From assembly GCA_913060845.1 (NCBI GenBank), contig CAJXVF010000099.1:1-7623 (forward strand): a DNA stretch of 7,623 bases, written 5' to 3'. Each line of letters begins with the position of its first letter. Positions within the stretch are counted from its first letter, which is position 1. This document shows positions 1-6,689 of the stretch, piece by piece. The notes under the pieces are model-generated. The model saw only the letters and a program-made list of their open reading frames with translations, was not told where the DNA came from and searched no databases. Position numbers and translations under genes: made by a program. The stretch is from an uncultured Alphaproteobacteria bacterium (GTDB taxonomy: Bacteria > Pseudomonadota > Alphaproteobacteria > Bin95).

Positions 1-74
1 TTAAATCACAACCTCAAATCTGGGCCATAGGTGCTGACGGGGAACAATATCATAAACGCATGCGGACTGCAGCC

Positions 75-1280
75 TCATGCCTTCCGCCGGCCCACTGTGG
101 CGAGGCCGAAGACGCAGAGGGCGCCAGCGGCACCGAGGCATGCGGTGACGGGGACGACGAGGTCATATCCGCCTGCAGTCCAAATTAATGCGCCGAGATA
201 TGGGGCGATGGCGAAGCCGGCGAGATAGGGCAGCGCCAGCCAGCCGGAGATTGCGCCGAAGCCAGTGCGGCCCAAATATTCCGCCGTCATCGCGGGCTTC
301 AAAATGCTTGTCAGGCCATATGTGGCACCCTGCAGCATGGCGAAAGCGAAGACCATGGGGGCGGAGGCACCGGCGGCCATCAGAATCAATGAGGCGACCG
401 TTACGCCACCGAATGCGATGGCGGCTGCCATGGCTGAAGATACCCGATGCTCAACCAGCATCAGCACAATCCGCCCGGCGACTTGCATTGGTCCTATGGA
501 AGAGGCGATTAGAATGGCTGTCTCGCGCGGTATTTGGCGCTCTGCTAGAAGCGGCATGATGTGGTTCAGCAGAATGCCGTGGTTTAGCGCCATCATCGGG
601 AAGGCGATGGCGATCAGCCAGAATTGTGGGCGGCGGAGCGCACGCTTGAGCGCATCCCGGTTCTCCGTCTTGGCGTTGGCGGAACGGACGATGAGGTTCG
701 CGTCCTCCAGCATCTTGGCACCCAAATAGAGCATGGGCGCTGCCAGAGCAGCACCAACCACGGCGAATGTGATGACCGTCGTCTGCCAATCATAGGCCTC
801 AGCGATGGCGGCACCTGGCAGAAACGCCACCGGTGAAGCGAACCCGGCGATCAGCGTGATCTTTGTGATGGCTGGCCGGGCAGCTTCCCCGGTCGCACGG
901 GTGACGACGGAAAAGCACGGCTCGTAGAGGCAGAACCCTTGGGCGATGCCAATACCCACCCAGAAAACCCAAAACATCAATGGCGTGCTAGCCGTCGAAA
1001 GGGCTGCCAGCGCTGTGCAGCCGAATAGCGCGCCGCAGCTCAAAACAAATCGGCCATAGCCATTGTCGATCAAGCGCCCGGCGATGGGGGACGATATGGC
1101 GGCCATGGCAATCGCGATGGTGAAGCCAAGCGCCAGGTCCGTCTTCGCCCAGCCGAGGCTGCGTTCCCATTCCAGCAGCAGTGTTGCGAAAACATAGAAC
1201 AACGCAGCCCAGATCAGCGTCTCACCTGCGGCAAGGAGAAGGATCGCCTTGCGTGGCGGTTTGGCGGCTGTAGTCGTCAC
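75..1280 (-). CDS. MFS (major facilitator superfamily) permease, substrate unknown
   Basis: Predicted inner-membrane secondary transporter of 401 residues, the usual MFS length. The sequence shows about twelve hydrophobic segments split by a charged central loop (about residues 188-218, ending KRALRRPQF). The loop between TM2 and TM3 carries the MFS motif A pattern as GRLIDNGYGR at residues 68-77. The start is GTG at 1280-1278. It overlaps the TGA of the upstream MscS gene as GTGA, which predicts translational coupling. The region before it has only a weak purine run (GCGAGAA). The pairing with a mechanosensitive channel suggests export or osmotic adjustment, but that is inference and no substrate motif is recognised. 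The C-terminus (GRRKA) looks complete. No terminator hairpin is visible in the 74 bases downstream. Confidence 0.88.
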   Translation of the reverse strand: MTTTAAKPPRKAILLLAAGETLIWAALFYVFATLLLEWERSLGWAKTDLALGFTIAIAMAAISSPIAGRLIDNGYGRFVLSCGALFGCTALAALSTASTPLMFWVFWVGIGIAQGFCLYEPCFSVVTRATGEAARPAITKITLIAGFASPVAFLPGAAIAEAYDWQTTVITFAVVGAALAAPMLYLGAKMLEDANLIVRSANAKTENRDALKRALRRPQFWLIAIAFPMMALNHGILLNHIMPLLAERQIPRETAILIASSIGPMQVAGRIVLMLVEHRVSSAMAAAIAFGGVTVASLILMAAGASAPMVFAFAMLQGATYGLTSILKPAMTAEYLGRTGFGAISGWLALPYLAGFAIAPYLGALIWTAGGYDLVVPVTACLGAAGALCVFGLATVGRRKA

Positions 1281-2170
1281 GCAGAATTCTCGCCGTCAAG
1301 CCCGGTATAATTGCGGATCGTAAGCGGCTCCTTGAACGTAAGCGTGCGATATGGGAATGGAATTTCGATCCCTGCTTCATCAAGCGCGCGCTTGATGGTA
1401 GCGACTGCTTCGTCCCTTGATGGGTGCTCATCTTTGGGCGTGCTGTCGGCCCACCAGCGGACTAGGAAGTCGATAGAGGAGGAATTGAACTCCCGCGCGA
1501 ATACACCGACGCCGCGCATTTGGTCCCGTTTTTCAACGCTCAGCATGGCTTCCATAATAACGTCCCGGGCCTTGTCAACATCCTCGCCATAAGCGACGCC
1601 TACAATGATGGAGATACGGCGAAGCTCCCGGTCGGTTAGAATTTTGACCGGGTTTTTGAAGATGAAACTGTTCGGCACCAGGATCAACTCGCCAGAGCGT
1701 TTGCGCAAGAAGGTGTCTCGGATCGAAATATGCTCGACCTGGCCGGACAGACCCTCACATTCAATGTCGTCGCCGATCCGCGTGGGTTTCCGCATCAGGA
1801 TTAGGAAACCGGCGAGGAAGTTCTCAAAGATATCTTTGAAGGCAAGGCCTATAGCGATGGAACCAAGGCCAAGGCCTGCGAGCAGTTTTGTCGGCGTGAG
1901 GTTGGGGGCGATGATCGTTGCGGCGATAAGGAAGCCCAATAGCCAAATCGCTATCCTGGCGAGCTTAACAATTGCATCGATCAGCGATGGCCGTGCGCGC
2001 GACCGGCGCATCAACCGCTCTAGTATTCTGACGACGAGGAATGCGAACGCACCTGTGATCAATAGGATGACAAAGGCCGCGATGAAGTTCGGCAGCAGGG
2101 CGATCATGCTTTCCGCCAAGCCGTTCAGTTGGTCACTGACAATTTGGAGAGGTTTGACAGTCAATTCCAC
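1277..2170 (-). CDS. Small-conductance mechanosensitive channel (MscS family), short form
   Basis: Inner-membrane channel that opens under membrane tension to release solutes during osmotic downshock. With the chosen start it has 297 residues, close to E. coli MscS. Hydrophobic segments lie at about 23-50 and 67-88. The pore helix is at about 95-125 (GLGSIAIGLAFKDIFENFLAG) and leads into the beta domain, with RIGDDIE at 131-137 and LVPNSFIFKN at 164-173. The alpha/beta C-terminal domain ends in IEIPFPYRTL, as in MscS. The frame stays open up to an ATG at 2329, but that start would overlap the divergent channel gene. I prefer GTG at 2170, which has AGGAG at 2186-2182, 11 nt upstream. ATG at 2203 is the alternative (308 residues) but lacks a clear ribosome binding site. 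The gene is first in a two-gene unit with the MFS permease. Confidence 0.9.
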   Translation of the reverse strand: MELTVKPLQIVSDQLNGLAESMIALLPNFIAAFVILLITGAFAFLVVRILERLMRRSRARPSLIDAIVKLARIAIWLLGFLIAATIIAPNLTPTKLLAGLGLGSIAIGLAFKDIFENFLAGFLILMRKPTRIGDDIECEGLSGQVEHISIRDTFLRKRSGELILVPNSFIFKNPVKILTDRELRRISIIVGVAYGEDVDKARDVIMEAMLSVEKRDQMRGVGVFAREFNSSSIDFLVRWWADSTPKDEHPSRDEAVATIKRALDEAGIEIPFPYRTLTFKEPLTIRNYTGLDGENSA

Positions 2171-2303
2171 GGGAAAAGCATCTCCTGATCGGGCCACTAC
2201 CATTGATTGGAACCACAGCAGCCAGCAATGGTTTGCATACCGAGCCGCCTCTGCATTGTATAGATGCTGTTCTGGCGTATTCGACTTGAAGGACACAAAG
2301 CGC
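2171..2303. promoter_or_regulatory. Divergent intergenic region between two MscS genes
   Basis: These 133 bp must hold the promoters of both channel genes if the GTG starts are correct. On the plus strand, TTGCAT (2233-2238) and TATAGA (2259-2264) are the nearest hexamers, but their 20-bp spacing is too long for a good sigma70 promoter. On the minus strand, TACAAT/TATACA-like sequence overlaps the same spot (about 2257-2264) without a recognisable -35 box. A short dyad GCAT...ATGC spans 2253-2267. Ribosome binding sites are GAAGGA at 2288-2293 for the plus gene and AGGAG at 2186-2182 for the minus gene. Confidence 0.35.
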
Positions 2304-3674
2304 GTGAAACGAATGCAATTTGCGGCCATTTGGTTGCTTGCCGCCTTGGTTTGGCTTCCAGTGGGGGCACAGGAAAGCCCACCGCCAGCGGATGAAGTGG
2401 TGGCACCAGTTCAGGCTGTCTCGGTTGAGCCGGTCGCGCGGGATGATGAGATCGCTAAGCGTATCCAAGAGATCCTGCAGGCGACGGGTTGGTTTGAGAA
2501 TGCTCGCGTGTCGGTCGATGATGGCGTTGTGTTCATCGACGGCGTTACGGCAAGTGCAGAGCGCCGTGCCTGGGCGCGGGAAATGGCGCAGAAGACCCAG
2601 GATGTGGTCGCTGTCGTCAACAGGGTCACTGTGGAGAAAGAGGTCGAGTGGAGCTTTGAGCCGGCCTTCGACCAAATCACGGCTATGGTGCGGTCGATTG
2701 TTCAGGCGCTGCCGTTGATTGTTTTGGCGCTTATTGTGTTGCCGCTGGCTTGGATATTCGCGTCTTTGATCGCACGGCTTGCGCGGCATCTCATGCGAAA
2801 TTCAACACCGTCACCATTCCTTCGGGATATCCTGGCGAGAGCGATTTCGCTGCCGGTCTTTTTTATGGGCCTTTATATCGTTCTGGAAGCCGCAGGCCTG
2901 ACGCGGTTGGCGGTATCTTTGGTTGGCGGTGCTGGCGTTTTAGGCATCGTGATCGGTTTTGCGTTTCGGGATATCGCGGAGAACTTCCTGGCAAGCTTGC
3001 TGCTGAGCATCCGTCGTCCGTTTCGCGCTGGAGATTACGTAAATGTGGCGGAATACACCGGGTATGTGCAGAGCATGAACACCAGAAGCACGCTTTTGTT
3101 GTCGCCAGAGGGCAATCATGTGCAGGTGCCAAATTCCACGGTTTTTAAAAATGTGATTACCAATTTCAGCACGGCACCTACCCGGCGGGAGGTGCTTACT
3201 GTCGGCATCGGTTACGACGCCCAGGTGGCTGATGCGCAGGATATCATTATTGGTGTGCTCTCAAACCACGCAGCTGTGATCGCCGACCCCAACCCGCTGG
3301 TATTGGTAGACGAGCTTGGTAGTTCGACCGTGAACCTCAAGATTTACTATTGGTTTGATGGAGAGAATTTCTCCCAGGTGAAGGTCAAATCGGCAATCCT
3401 GCGGCTGATTAAGAAGGCGCTTGTAGAAGCGAATATTTCAATGCCCGATGACGCGCGGGAGATCATCTTCCCGGACGGTGTGCCGGTTAAGATGATTGAG
3501 GCATCGGCGGTGTCCGACGCGCCGCCGCCCGCTGCTCCGCCCGTAGAATCCAATGCGTCGGCGACAGAGTCAGAAGGCGATCTCAGGAATGAACGGGCCG
3601 AAGTGGAGGAGCATGCTGGTGCTGCGGCTCCAGAGGATCAGGGAACTGATTTGCTGGCGGACAAGAACGCCTAA
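2304..3674 (+). CDS. BON-domain mechanosensitive channel (MscS family), long form
   Basis: Predicted inner-membrane channel of 456 residues with extra N- and C-terminal parts. A signal peptide occupies residues 1-22 (KR, a hydrophobic core, then VGA before QE). A BON-like domain follows at about 47-112 ([12 protein letters not shown], then [12 protein letters not shown]). After it come TM segments at about 131-160 and 181-199, and a pore helix at about 205-232 with [15 protein letters not shown]. The MscS beta domain has RAGDYV (241-246) and [11 protein letters not shown] (273-283). Residues from about 402 form an Ala/Pro/Glu-rich acidic tail, probably disordered. BON domains are known as periplasmic or membrane-associated modules, so a sensory or anchoring role is inference. 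I chose GTG 2304 because GAAGGA lies 10 nt upstream and it adds the basic n-region. ATG 2313 is the alternative. The reading frame is open far upstream to 1605, but only as antisense to the neighbouring MscS gene. Confidence 0.9.
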   Translation: MKRMQFAAIWLLAALVWLPVGAQESPPPADEVVAPVQAVSVEPVARDDEIAKRIQEILQATGWFENARVSVDDGVVFIDGVTASAERRAWAREMAQKTQDVVAVVNRVTVEKEVEWSFEPAFDQITAMVRSIVQALPLIVLALIVLPLAWIFASLIARLARHLMRNSTPSPFLRDILARAISLPVFFMGLYIVLEAAGLTRLAVSLVGGAGVLGIVIGFAFRDIAENFLASLLLSIRRPFRAGDYVNVAEYTGYVQSMNTRSTLLLSPEGNHVQVPNSTVFKNVITNFSTAPTRREVLTVGIGYDAQVADAQDIIIGVLSNHAAVIADPNPLVLVDELGSSTVNLKIYYWFDGENFSQVKVKSAILRLIKKALVEANISMPDDAREIIFPDGVPVKMIEASAVSDAPPPAAPPVESNASATESEGDLRNERAEVEEHAGAAAPEDQGTDLLADKNA

Positions 3675-4485
3675 CCGCCCCGAACTTCCGGGTTAATCAT
3701 GTTGATGGGCGATCCGGCGGTATAGGCTGCTATCTGATCAAATATGTCGCTGAATTGCAGATTATATTCGTCCTGCGCCACATATCCGATATGGGGTGTG
3801 GCGAGGACGTTTGGGTGCGCGATGATGGGGTTTTCAGTAGGCCCGCCCGGTTCGGTTTCATAGACATCAACTGCTGCGAAGCCGGGACGGCCTGCATTCA
3901 GGGCATTTAACAGTGCATCCGGCTGGATGAGTTGTGCGCGAGATGTGTTCACCAGTAGCGCATCTGGCCGCATCTGGCTTAAATCCGTCGCTGTGATCGC
4001 ACCCGTCGTATCTGGTTTTAGGCGAATGTGCAGGCTGATGATGTCCGGCTCGCTGAAAAACGCCTCTCGGCTTTCGGCGACATTGGCACCGTCAGCTATG
4101 GCCCGCGCGCGCCCGGCCTCAGATGCCCACCACACAACGTTCATGCCGAACACGCCGGCATAGTCCGCCAGCGCTTTGGCGATCCGGCCATAGCCGTAGA
4201 GGCCAAGTGTGCGGCCCCTGAGAGAGCGCCCGACGCCCATCTGCCAATTCCTAGCTTTGAGGGACGCCTGCTGCTGCGGGATTTGCCGGAAGGACGCTAA
4301 AATCATGCCCCAAGCGAGTTCTGCCGTCGCAAAAGATGGCGCATCGGCATGCATATCGGAGCAAAGCAGCACATTGTTCCGGGTGCAGCCTTCAACATCA
4401 ATGTGAGGCCATACGCTGCGTTGGCTGATGAGCTTAAGGTTCGGCAGCCGGTCCAGCAGCGCGCCTGAAATTTTGGTGCGTTCAC

Positions 4486-4490
4486 GGATC
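4486..4490 (+). repeat. Target-site duplication, left copy (GGATC)
   Basis: GGATC directly abuts the left IS end and is repeated at the right end (5694-5698). Removing the IS and one copy restores the dehydrogenase frame as ...VLIR-ERTKI.... The boundary is ambiguous by a base on each side, because a C/G pair could belong to the inverted repeats. The duplication could then be read as 3 or 4 bp instead of 5. Confidence 0.8.
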
Positions 4491-4505
4491 GAGACCTTTG
4501 CATAA
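4491..4505 (+). repeat. IS left terminal inverted repeat
   Basis: GAGACCTTTGCATAA is an exact reverse complement of 5679-5693. An imperfect continuation adds CATT (4511-4514) and scattered matches. Read on the minus strand outward, this end encodes YAKVS in frame with the downstream dehydrogenase fragment. Confidence 0.92.
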
Positions 4506-4546
4506 GCCCCCATTCTGAGCGGGGCTCTGCTTGCAGCCTTTCTTCA

Positions 4547-4588
4547 GGCTCCAATGATACATTTTCAGCCGATTTGGAGCCGGTATCA
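4547..4588. repeat. Two interleaved inverted repeats in the IS non-coding end
   Basis: GGCTCCAA (4547-4554) pairs with TTGGAGCC (4574-4581), and the adjoining TGATAC (4555-4560) pairs with GTATCA (4583-4588). The arms alternate A-B-A'-B', so the two stems cross. The loops between them (0 and 1 nt) are too short for both stems to form together easily, so they are more likely alternatives. Their position downstream of the transposase stop suggests a 3' UTR or transposon-end structure. The function is unknown. Confidence 0.5.
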
Positions 4589-4595
4589 GTCTTTT

Positions 4596-4617
4596 AAGAC
4601 AGTTTTGTCACTGTCTT
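4596..4617. other. Hairpin just downstream of the transposase stop
   Basis: AAGACAGT (4596-4603) and ACTGTCTT (4610-4617) form an 8-bp perfect stem with a 6-nt loop, 18 nt past the transposase TAG. On the minus strand the hairpin is followed by AAAAG and not a T-run, so it is a poor intrinsic terminator for the transposase. It may be a transcript end structure or may block read-in transcription. Confidence 0.4.
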
Positions 4618-4635
4618 TCCAGTTTTTGGGCGCAA

Positions 4636-5649
4636 CTATCCTGTCGGCATTGGGGCTGGAACGCCAAACCGCTGCAGGAACTTTGCCGCTTTCTGGATGT
4701 TGTGTGCGATCGCGGCCGTACCGAAAAAGGTGAGATTTTTGGCTAGGCCCAAAAAGCGGGTTCGCGCCAGACCATAATGGTGCTTGTAGGTCGCAAACGG
4801 GCGCTCGCCGGTGCTCCTGGTCACGGCGATTTTGGCGTTGCGGGCTTTATCATCCTCGCTGAGCGGTCGGCCGCGATACCCTTTGCGCTGGACGTGGTCT
4901 TGGATGCCGAAACGCTCCAGTTTGTCTCGCGTTTTCTGCGAACTGTAGGCGGCATCCGCGTAAAGCGCTGCCTCGTCACCGAGCAACAGGGTATCCCGTT
5001 CCTGGCTGTCGTGAACATTGCCAGCAGTAACTGTTTGGCGATGGATGAAGCCGTCTTCATCGACACCAGTGTGCACCGAAAAACCGTATGTCGCCTTATT
5101 GCGGCCACGGCTGTCGGCTTTGACATGCCAACCGGCGTCTTCATCGCGCGTCGGCGCGCCATCCTTGGTCTTGCCGGCGCCGGACTGGGCGGCTTCAACC
5201 GCTGTCGCATCAATGATATTGACCCGGCCTTCGGTGATGATGATGTGTTTGGCCTCCAGCTGCCGATTGACCTCAGCCAACAATAACTCCCAAACATCAT
5301 GGGCAACCAACGCGTTGCGAAACCGGCCTATCGTGCTGCTATCTGGCACTGTGCCGTCAAGTTCCAGGCGGCAGAACCGCCGGAACAGCAAATCCCGGAA
5401 CAAACATTGCACGAGTTGTTCGTCCGATAGCCGATACCAGATGCCCAAAAGCAGGCTGCGAAACAGGGTCAGCAGTGGATAGCTTGGACGACCCGTCTTC
5501 GCCCCATAAATCGAAGCCATTAGCCGTTCCAGTTCGGACCAGTCAATCACGGCCTCGGCAGCATCCAAGCCGTGCAAAATCGGATGATCCAAATTGGCAG
5601 CCGATACGAAAAGCGGCGGTTGCGTCATGAATGTCTTTTGCATCACCAT
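4636..5649 (-). CDS. IS5-family transposase (DDE)
   Basis: Cut-and-paste-type DDE transposase of 337 residues from the first ATG lying inside the element. ATGs at 5643 and 5628 (MTQPPLF) are possible alternatives, and none has a strong ribosome binding site. The N-terminal DUF772-like region carries GRPSYPLLTLFRSLLLGIWY and the PDSSTIGRFR motif. Catalytic residues in this numbering are Asp147 (NIIDATAVEA), Asp232 (LYADAAYSS) and Glu282 (RSTGERPF). Lys289 follows Glu282 with the E-(6)-K spacing, and Arg278 precedes it with R-(3)-E spacing, as in the IS4/IS5-type signature. The position usually held by Tyr is Ala. The frame has no stop upstream through the inverted repeat, so it is continuous with the dehydrogenase start at 5853. 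Confidence 0.92.
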   Translation of the reverse strand: MVMQKTFMTQPPLFVSAANLDHPILHGLDAAEAVIDWSELERLMASIYGAKTGRPSYPLLTLFRSLLLGIWYRLSDEQLVQCLFRDLLFRRFCRLELDGTVPDSSTIGRFRNALVAHDVWELLLAEVNRQLEAKHIIITEGRVNIIDATAVEAAQSGAGKTKDGAPTRDEDAGWHVKADSRGRNKATYGFSVHTGVDEDGFIHRQTVTAGNVHDSQERDTLLLGDEAALYADAAYSSQKTRDKLERFGIQDHVQRKGYRGRPLSEDDKARNAKIAVTRSTGERPFATYKHHYGLARTRFLGLAKNLTFFGTAAIAHNIQKAAKFLQRFGVPAPMPTG

Positions 5650-5678
5650 TTCTAGCAAAATTTGGCAAAAATGGCGAG

Positions 5679-5693
5679 TTATGCAAAGGTCTC
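5679..5693 (-). repeat. IS right terminal inverted repeat
   Basis: TTATGCAAAGGTCTC is the perfect 15-bp partner of 4491-4505. On the minus strand it is translated in frame as part of the linker DLCIT between the dehydrogenase N-terminus and the transposase. Confidence 0.92.
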
Positions 5694-5698
5694 GGATC
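5694..5698 (+). repeat. Target-site duplication, right copy (GGATC)
   Basis: This is the second GGATC copy, directly after the right IS end and matching 4486-4490. On the minus strand it reads GATCC within the Ile-Arg codons at which the dehydrogenase is interrupted. Confidence 0.8.
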
Positions 5699-5853
5699 AA
5701 AACCAGCGCCTCAGTATCCGCCAGTCGGTCGGCCAAACCGGTCTCATCCTGGACATGGTCATTCCAGATTGTGACGTCATGGCCGTCCAGCTTTGGGAAG
5801 CAGGGCAGAGTGCGGATCGTGTCGAAATAGTCGTCGAGGATGCTGATTTTCAT
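5694..5853 (-). pseudogene. D-2-hydroxyacid dehydrogenase, 5' part of an IS-split gene
   Basis: This segment encodes the first 54 residues of the dehydrogenase, from MKISILDDY to ALVLIR, the start of the split substrate-binding domain. The opening MKI-ILDDY and the LADTEALVLIR-ERT junction are typical of this family. Joined to the 270 host-encoded residues downstream of the IS, the ancestral protein was about 324 residues, the expected size. The gene begins 23 bp after the SRPBCC stop, so it was third in the arsR operon. Only a weak G-rich stretch (GGGG) precedes the ATG. The reading frame does not stop at the insertion but runs on into the transposase, giving a 405-codon chimeric ORF (4636-5853). 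Confidence 0.85.
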
Positions 5854-5876
5854 GGCCCCGAAACTATCGCAGCAGA

Positions 5877-6350
5877 TCAGCCAGGGGCAAGCGCTTCTGC
5901 TTCGAGCAGACTCACCAGATTACCGAGGCAAGCTTTCCAACCTGCCGTGACGCCCTCGGTCGTTTTGGGATTGGAGTGTCGGACCTGCACGAGTGTGCCG
6001 CCTTCTGTGGGCTGCATCGTTACAGCTACGGTGGAATCTGGCGTTGCTGTCCTCTGGCCATCCGCGTCTTCGCTCACGTGGCGCCAACTGAAGACCAGCC
6101 GGGACGGCGCTTCAATTTCGACATAGGCTCCTTCAAGTGCCGCATAAGGCTGGCCAGGGCCGCTGAAAATGAAACGCCAGATGCCCCCTTCCCGCAAATC
6201 AACTTCTGTCGAATGTAGGGAGCCGGGCTTGGGGCCAAACCATTGCTTTAGGCGGTCTGGGTCAGTCCAAGCGCGCCACACTTTCTCAATCGGTGCAGGA
6301 TAGGCGTTCTCAGCAAAGACGACTTGGTCAGCCAGATTTGTTTCAGTCAT
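5877..6350 (-). CDS. SRPBCC / AHSA1-like domain protein
   Basis: Small cytosolic protein of 157 residues that is one START/Bet v1-like (SRPBCC, AHSA1-type) domain, a fold with a hydrophobic ligand cavity. Recognisable marks are PIEKVWRAWTDPDRLKQWFGP near residues 20-40, then the strand RLVFSW, GTLVQVRH, and the C-terminal helix GWKACLGNLVSLL. No catalytic residues are evident, so ligand binding or a chaperone-like role is only inferred from the family. The ATG at 6350 shares its A with the arsR TGA (TGATG). It has GAGG at 6361-6358, 7 nt upstream, so translation is probably coupled. A TTG one codon earlier is possible but less likely. ArsR next to AHSA1 is a common bacterial gene pair. Confidence 0.9.
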   Translation of the reverse strand: MTETNLADQVVFAENAYPAPIEKVWRAWTDPDRLKQWFGPKPGSLHSTEVDLREGGIWRFIFSGPGQPYAALEGAYVEIEAPSRLVFSWRHVSEDADGQRTATPDSTVAVTMQPTEGGTLVQVRHSNPKTTEGVTAGWKACLGNLVSLLEAEALAPG

Positions 6351-6673
6351 CAAACATCCTCATTTTCGTCTTGCAGGAATTCGCCGAGTGCTTCCAATTG
6401 GTGATCCCAGAAGCGCTGATAATCATTCAACCAATTGACCGCCTCACGCATGGGCGAGGCTTCAATTCGGCAATAACGGGTGCGGCCACGCTTCGTGACG
6501 GAAACGAGACCGGCATCGCTCAACACACGGACATGCTTGGACACAGCCGTGAGTGACATTTGGAACGGTGCGGCGACTTTCGCTAGCGGCGCTTCGCCTT
6601 CCGCCAAGCGCGCAACGATGGCGCGGCGGGTGGTGTCGCTGAGTGCGGCGAAGGTTTGGTTCAGGTCTGTCAC
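6350..6673 (-). CDS. ArsR-family transcriptional repressor
   Basis: Winged-helix DNA-binding repressor of the ArsR/SmtB type. The chosen start gives 107 residues. The N-terminus reads DLNQTFAALSDTTRRAIVARL, and the helix-turn-helix follows in PLAKVAAPFQMSLTAVSKHVRVLSDAGLV. The wing is VTKRGRTRYCRI. The ELCVCD metal site of ArsR/SmtB is absent and there is a single Cys, so this is not an obvious metal sensor. The longest reading starts at ATG 6685 (111 residues), but that start has no ribosome binding site. GTG 6673 has GAGG at 6683-6680, 6 nt upstream, and gives the usual family N-terminus, so I prefer it. The gene leads the operon with the SRPBCC and dehydrogenase genes. It probably represses itself through the inverted repeat at 6690-6747. 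Confidence 0.9.
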   Translation of the reverse strand: MTDLNQTFAALSDTTRRAIVARLAEGEAPLAKVAAPFQMSLTAVSKHVRVLSDAGLVSVTKRGRTRYCRIEASPMREAVNWLNDYQRFWDHQLEALGEFLQDENEDV

Positions 6674-6689
6674 GTCAGGCCTCATAATA

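Larger units (their letters stand above)
3671..4513 (-). pseudogene. D-2-hydroxyacid dehydrogenase, 3' part of an IS-split gene
   Basis: C-terminal five-sixths of an NAD(P)-dependent D-2-hydroxyacid dehydrogenase, a cytosolic enzyme family that interconverts 2-keto and D-2-hydroxy acids. Host sequence runs from 3671 to 4490. The last 23 bases (4491-4513) belong to the insertion sequence and supply an in-frame ATG, giving an intact 280-codon ORF. In that numbering the Rossmann motif is GLYGYGRIA at 104-112. The catalytic triad is present as Arg192 (NTSRAQ), Glu221 (DVYETEP) and His241 (ATPHIGY). Missing are the first 54 residues, the start of the substrate-binding domain, which sit at 5694-5853. 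No ribosome binding site precedes the IS-borne ATG, so expression is doubtful. The TAG stop overlaps the TAA of the convergent MscS gene by two bases. The substrate is unknown. Confidence 0.85.
4491..5693 (-). mobile_element. IS5-family insertion sequence, 1203 bp, complete
   Basis: A complete insertion sequence lies inside a D-2-hydroxyacid dehydrogenase gene. Its ends are a perfect 15-bp inverted repeat, GAGACCTTTGCATAA. Allowing mismatches, 21 of 24 terminal positions pair. GGATC flanks both sides as a direct repeat. The size is close to IS5 itself (about 1.2 kb), and the single transposase has the IS5-type DDE layout. About 145 bp between the transposase stop and the left end is non-coding and holds several inverted repeats. 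The perfect ends, intact transposase and identical target repeats suggest a recent, possibly still active insertion. The family assignment rests on the protein pattern and size. I cannot name the exact element or group. Confidence 0.92.

Noticed and set aside
265..729. 154-codon plus-strand ORF inside the MFS gene
   Set aside because: It is antisense to clear transmembrane coding sequence and has the composition of a shadow frame.
1605..2303. 699-bp in-frame upstream extension of the BON-MscS gene
   Set aside because: It is antisense to the other MscS gene, Arg/Ser-rich and without domain features. A signal peptide with its own ribosome binding site starts at 2304.
2171..2329. N-terminal extension of the short MscS to ATG 2329
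   Set aside because: It would overlap the start of the divergent channel gene and its ribosome binding site, and the extra residues resemble no MscS N-terminus. GTG 2170 has AGGAG upstream.
4596..4617. Intrinsic terminator for the transposase
   Set aside because: The stem is good but no T-run follows on the minus strand, so I list it only as a hairpin.
4777..5286. 169-codon plus-strand ORF inside the IS
   Set aside because: It is the antisense shadow of the transposase DDE region, with no recognisable domain and no ribosome binding site.
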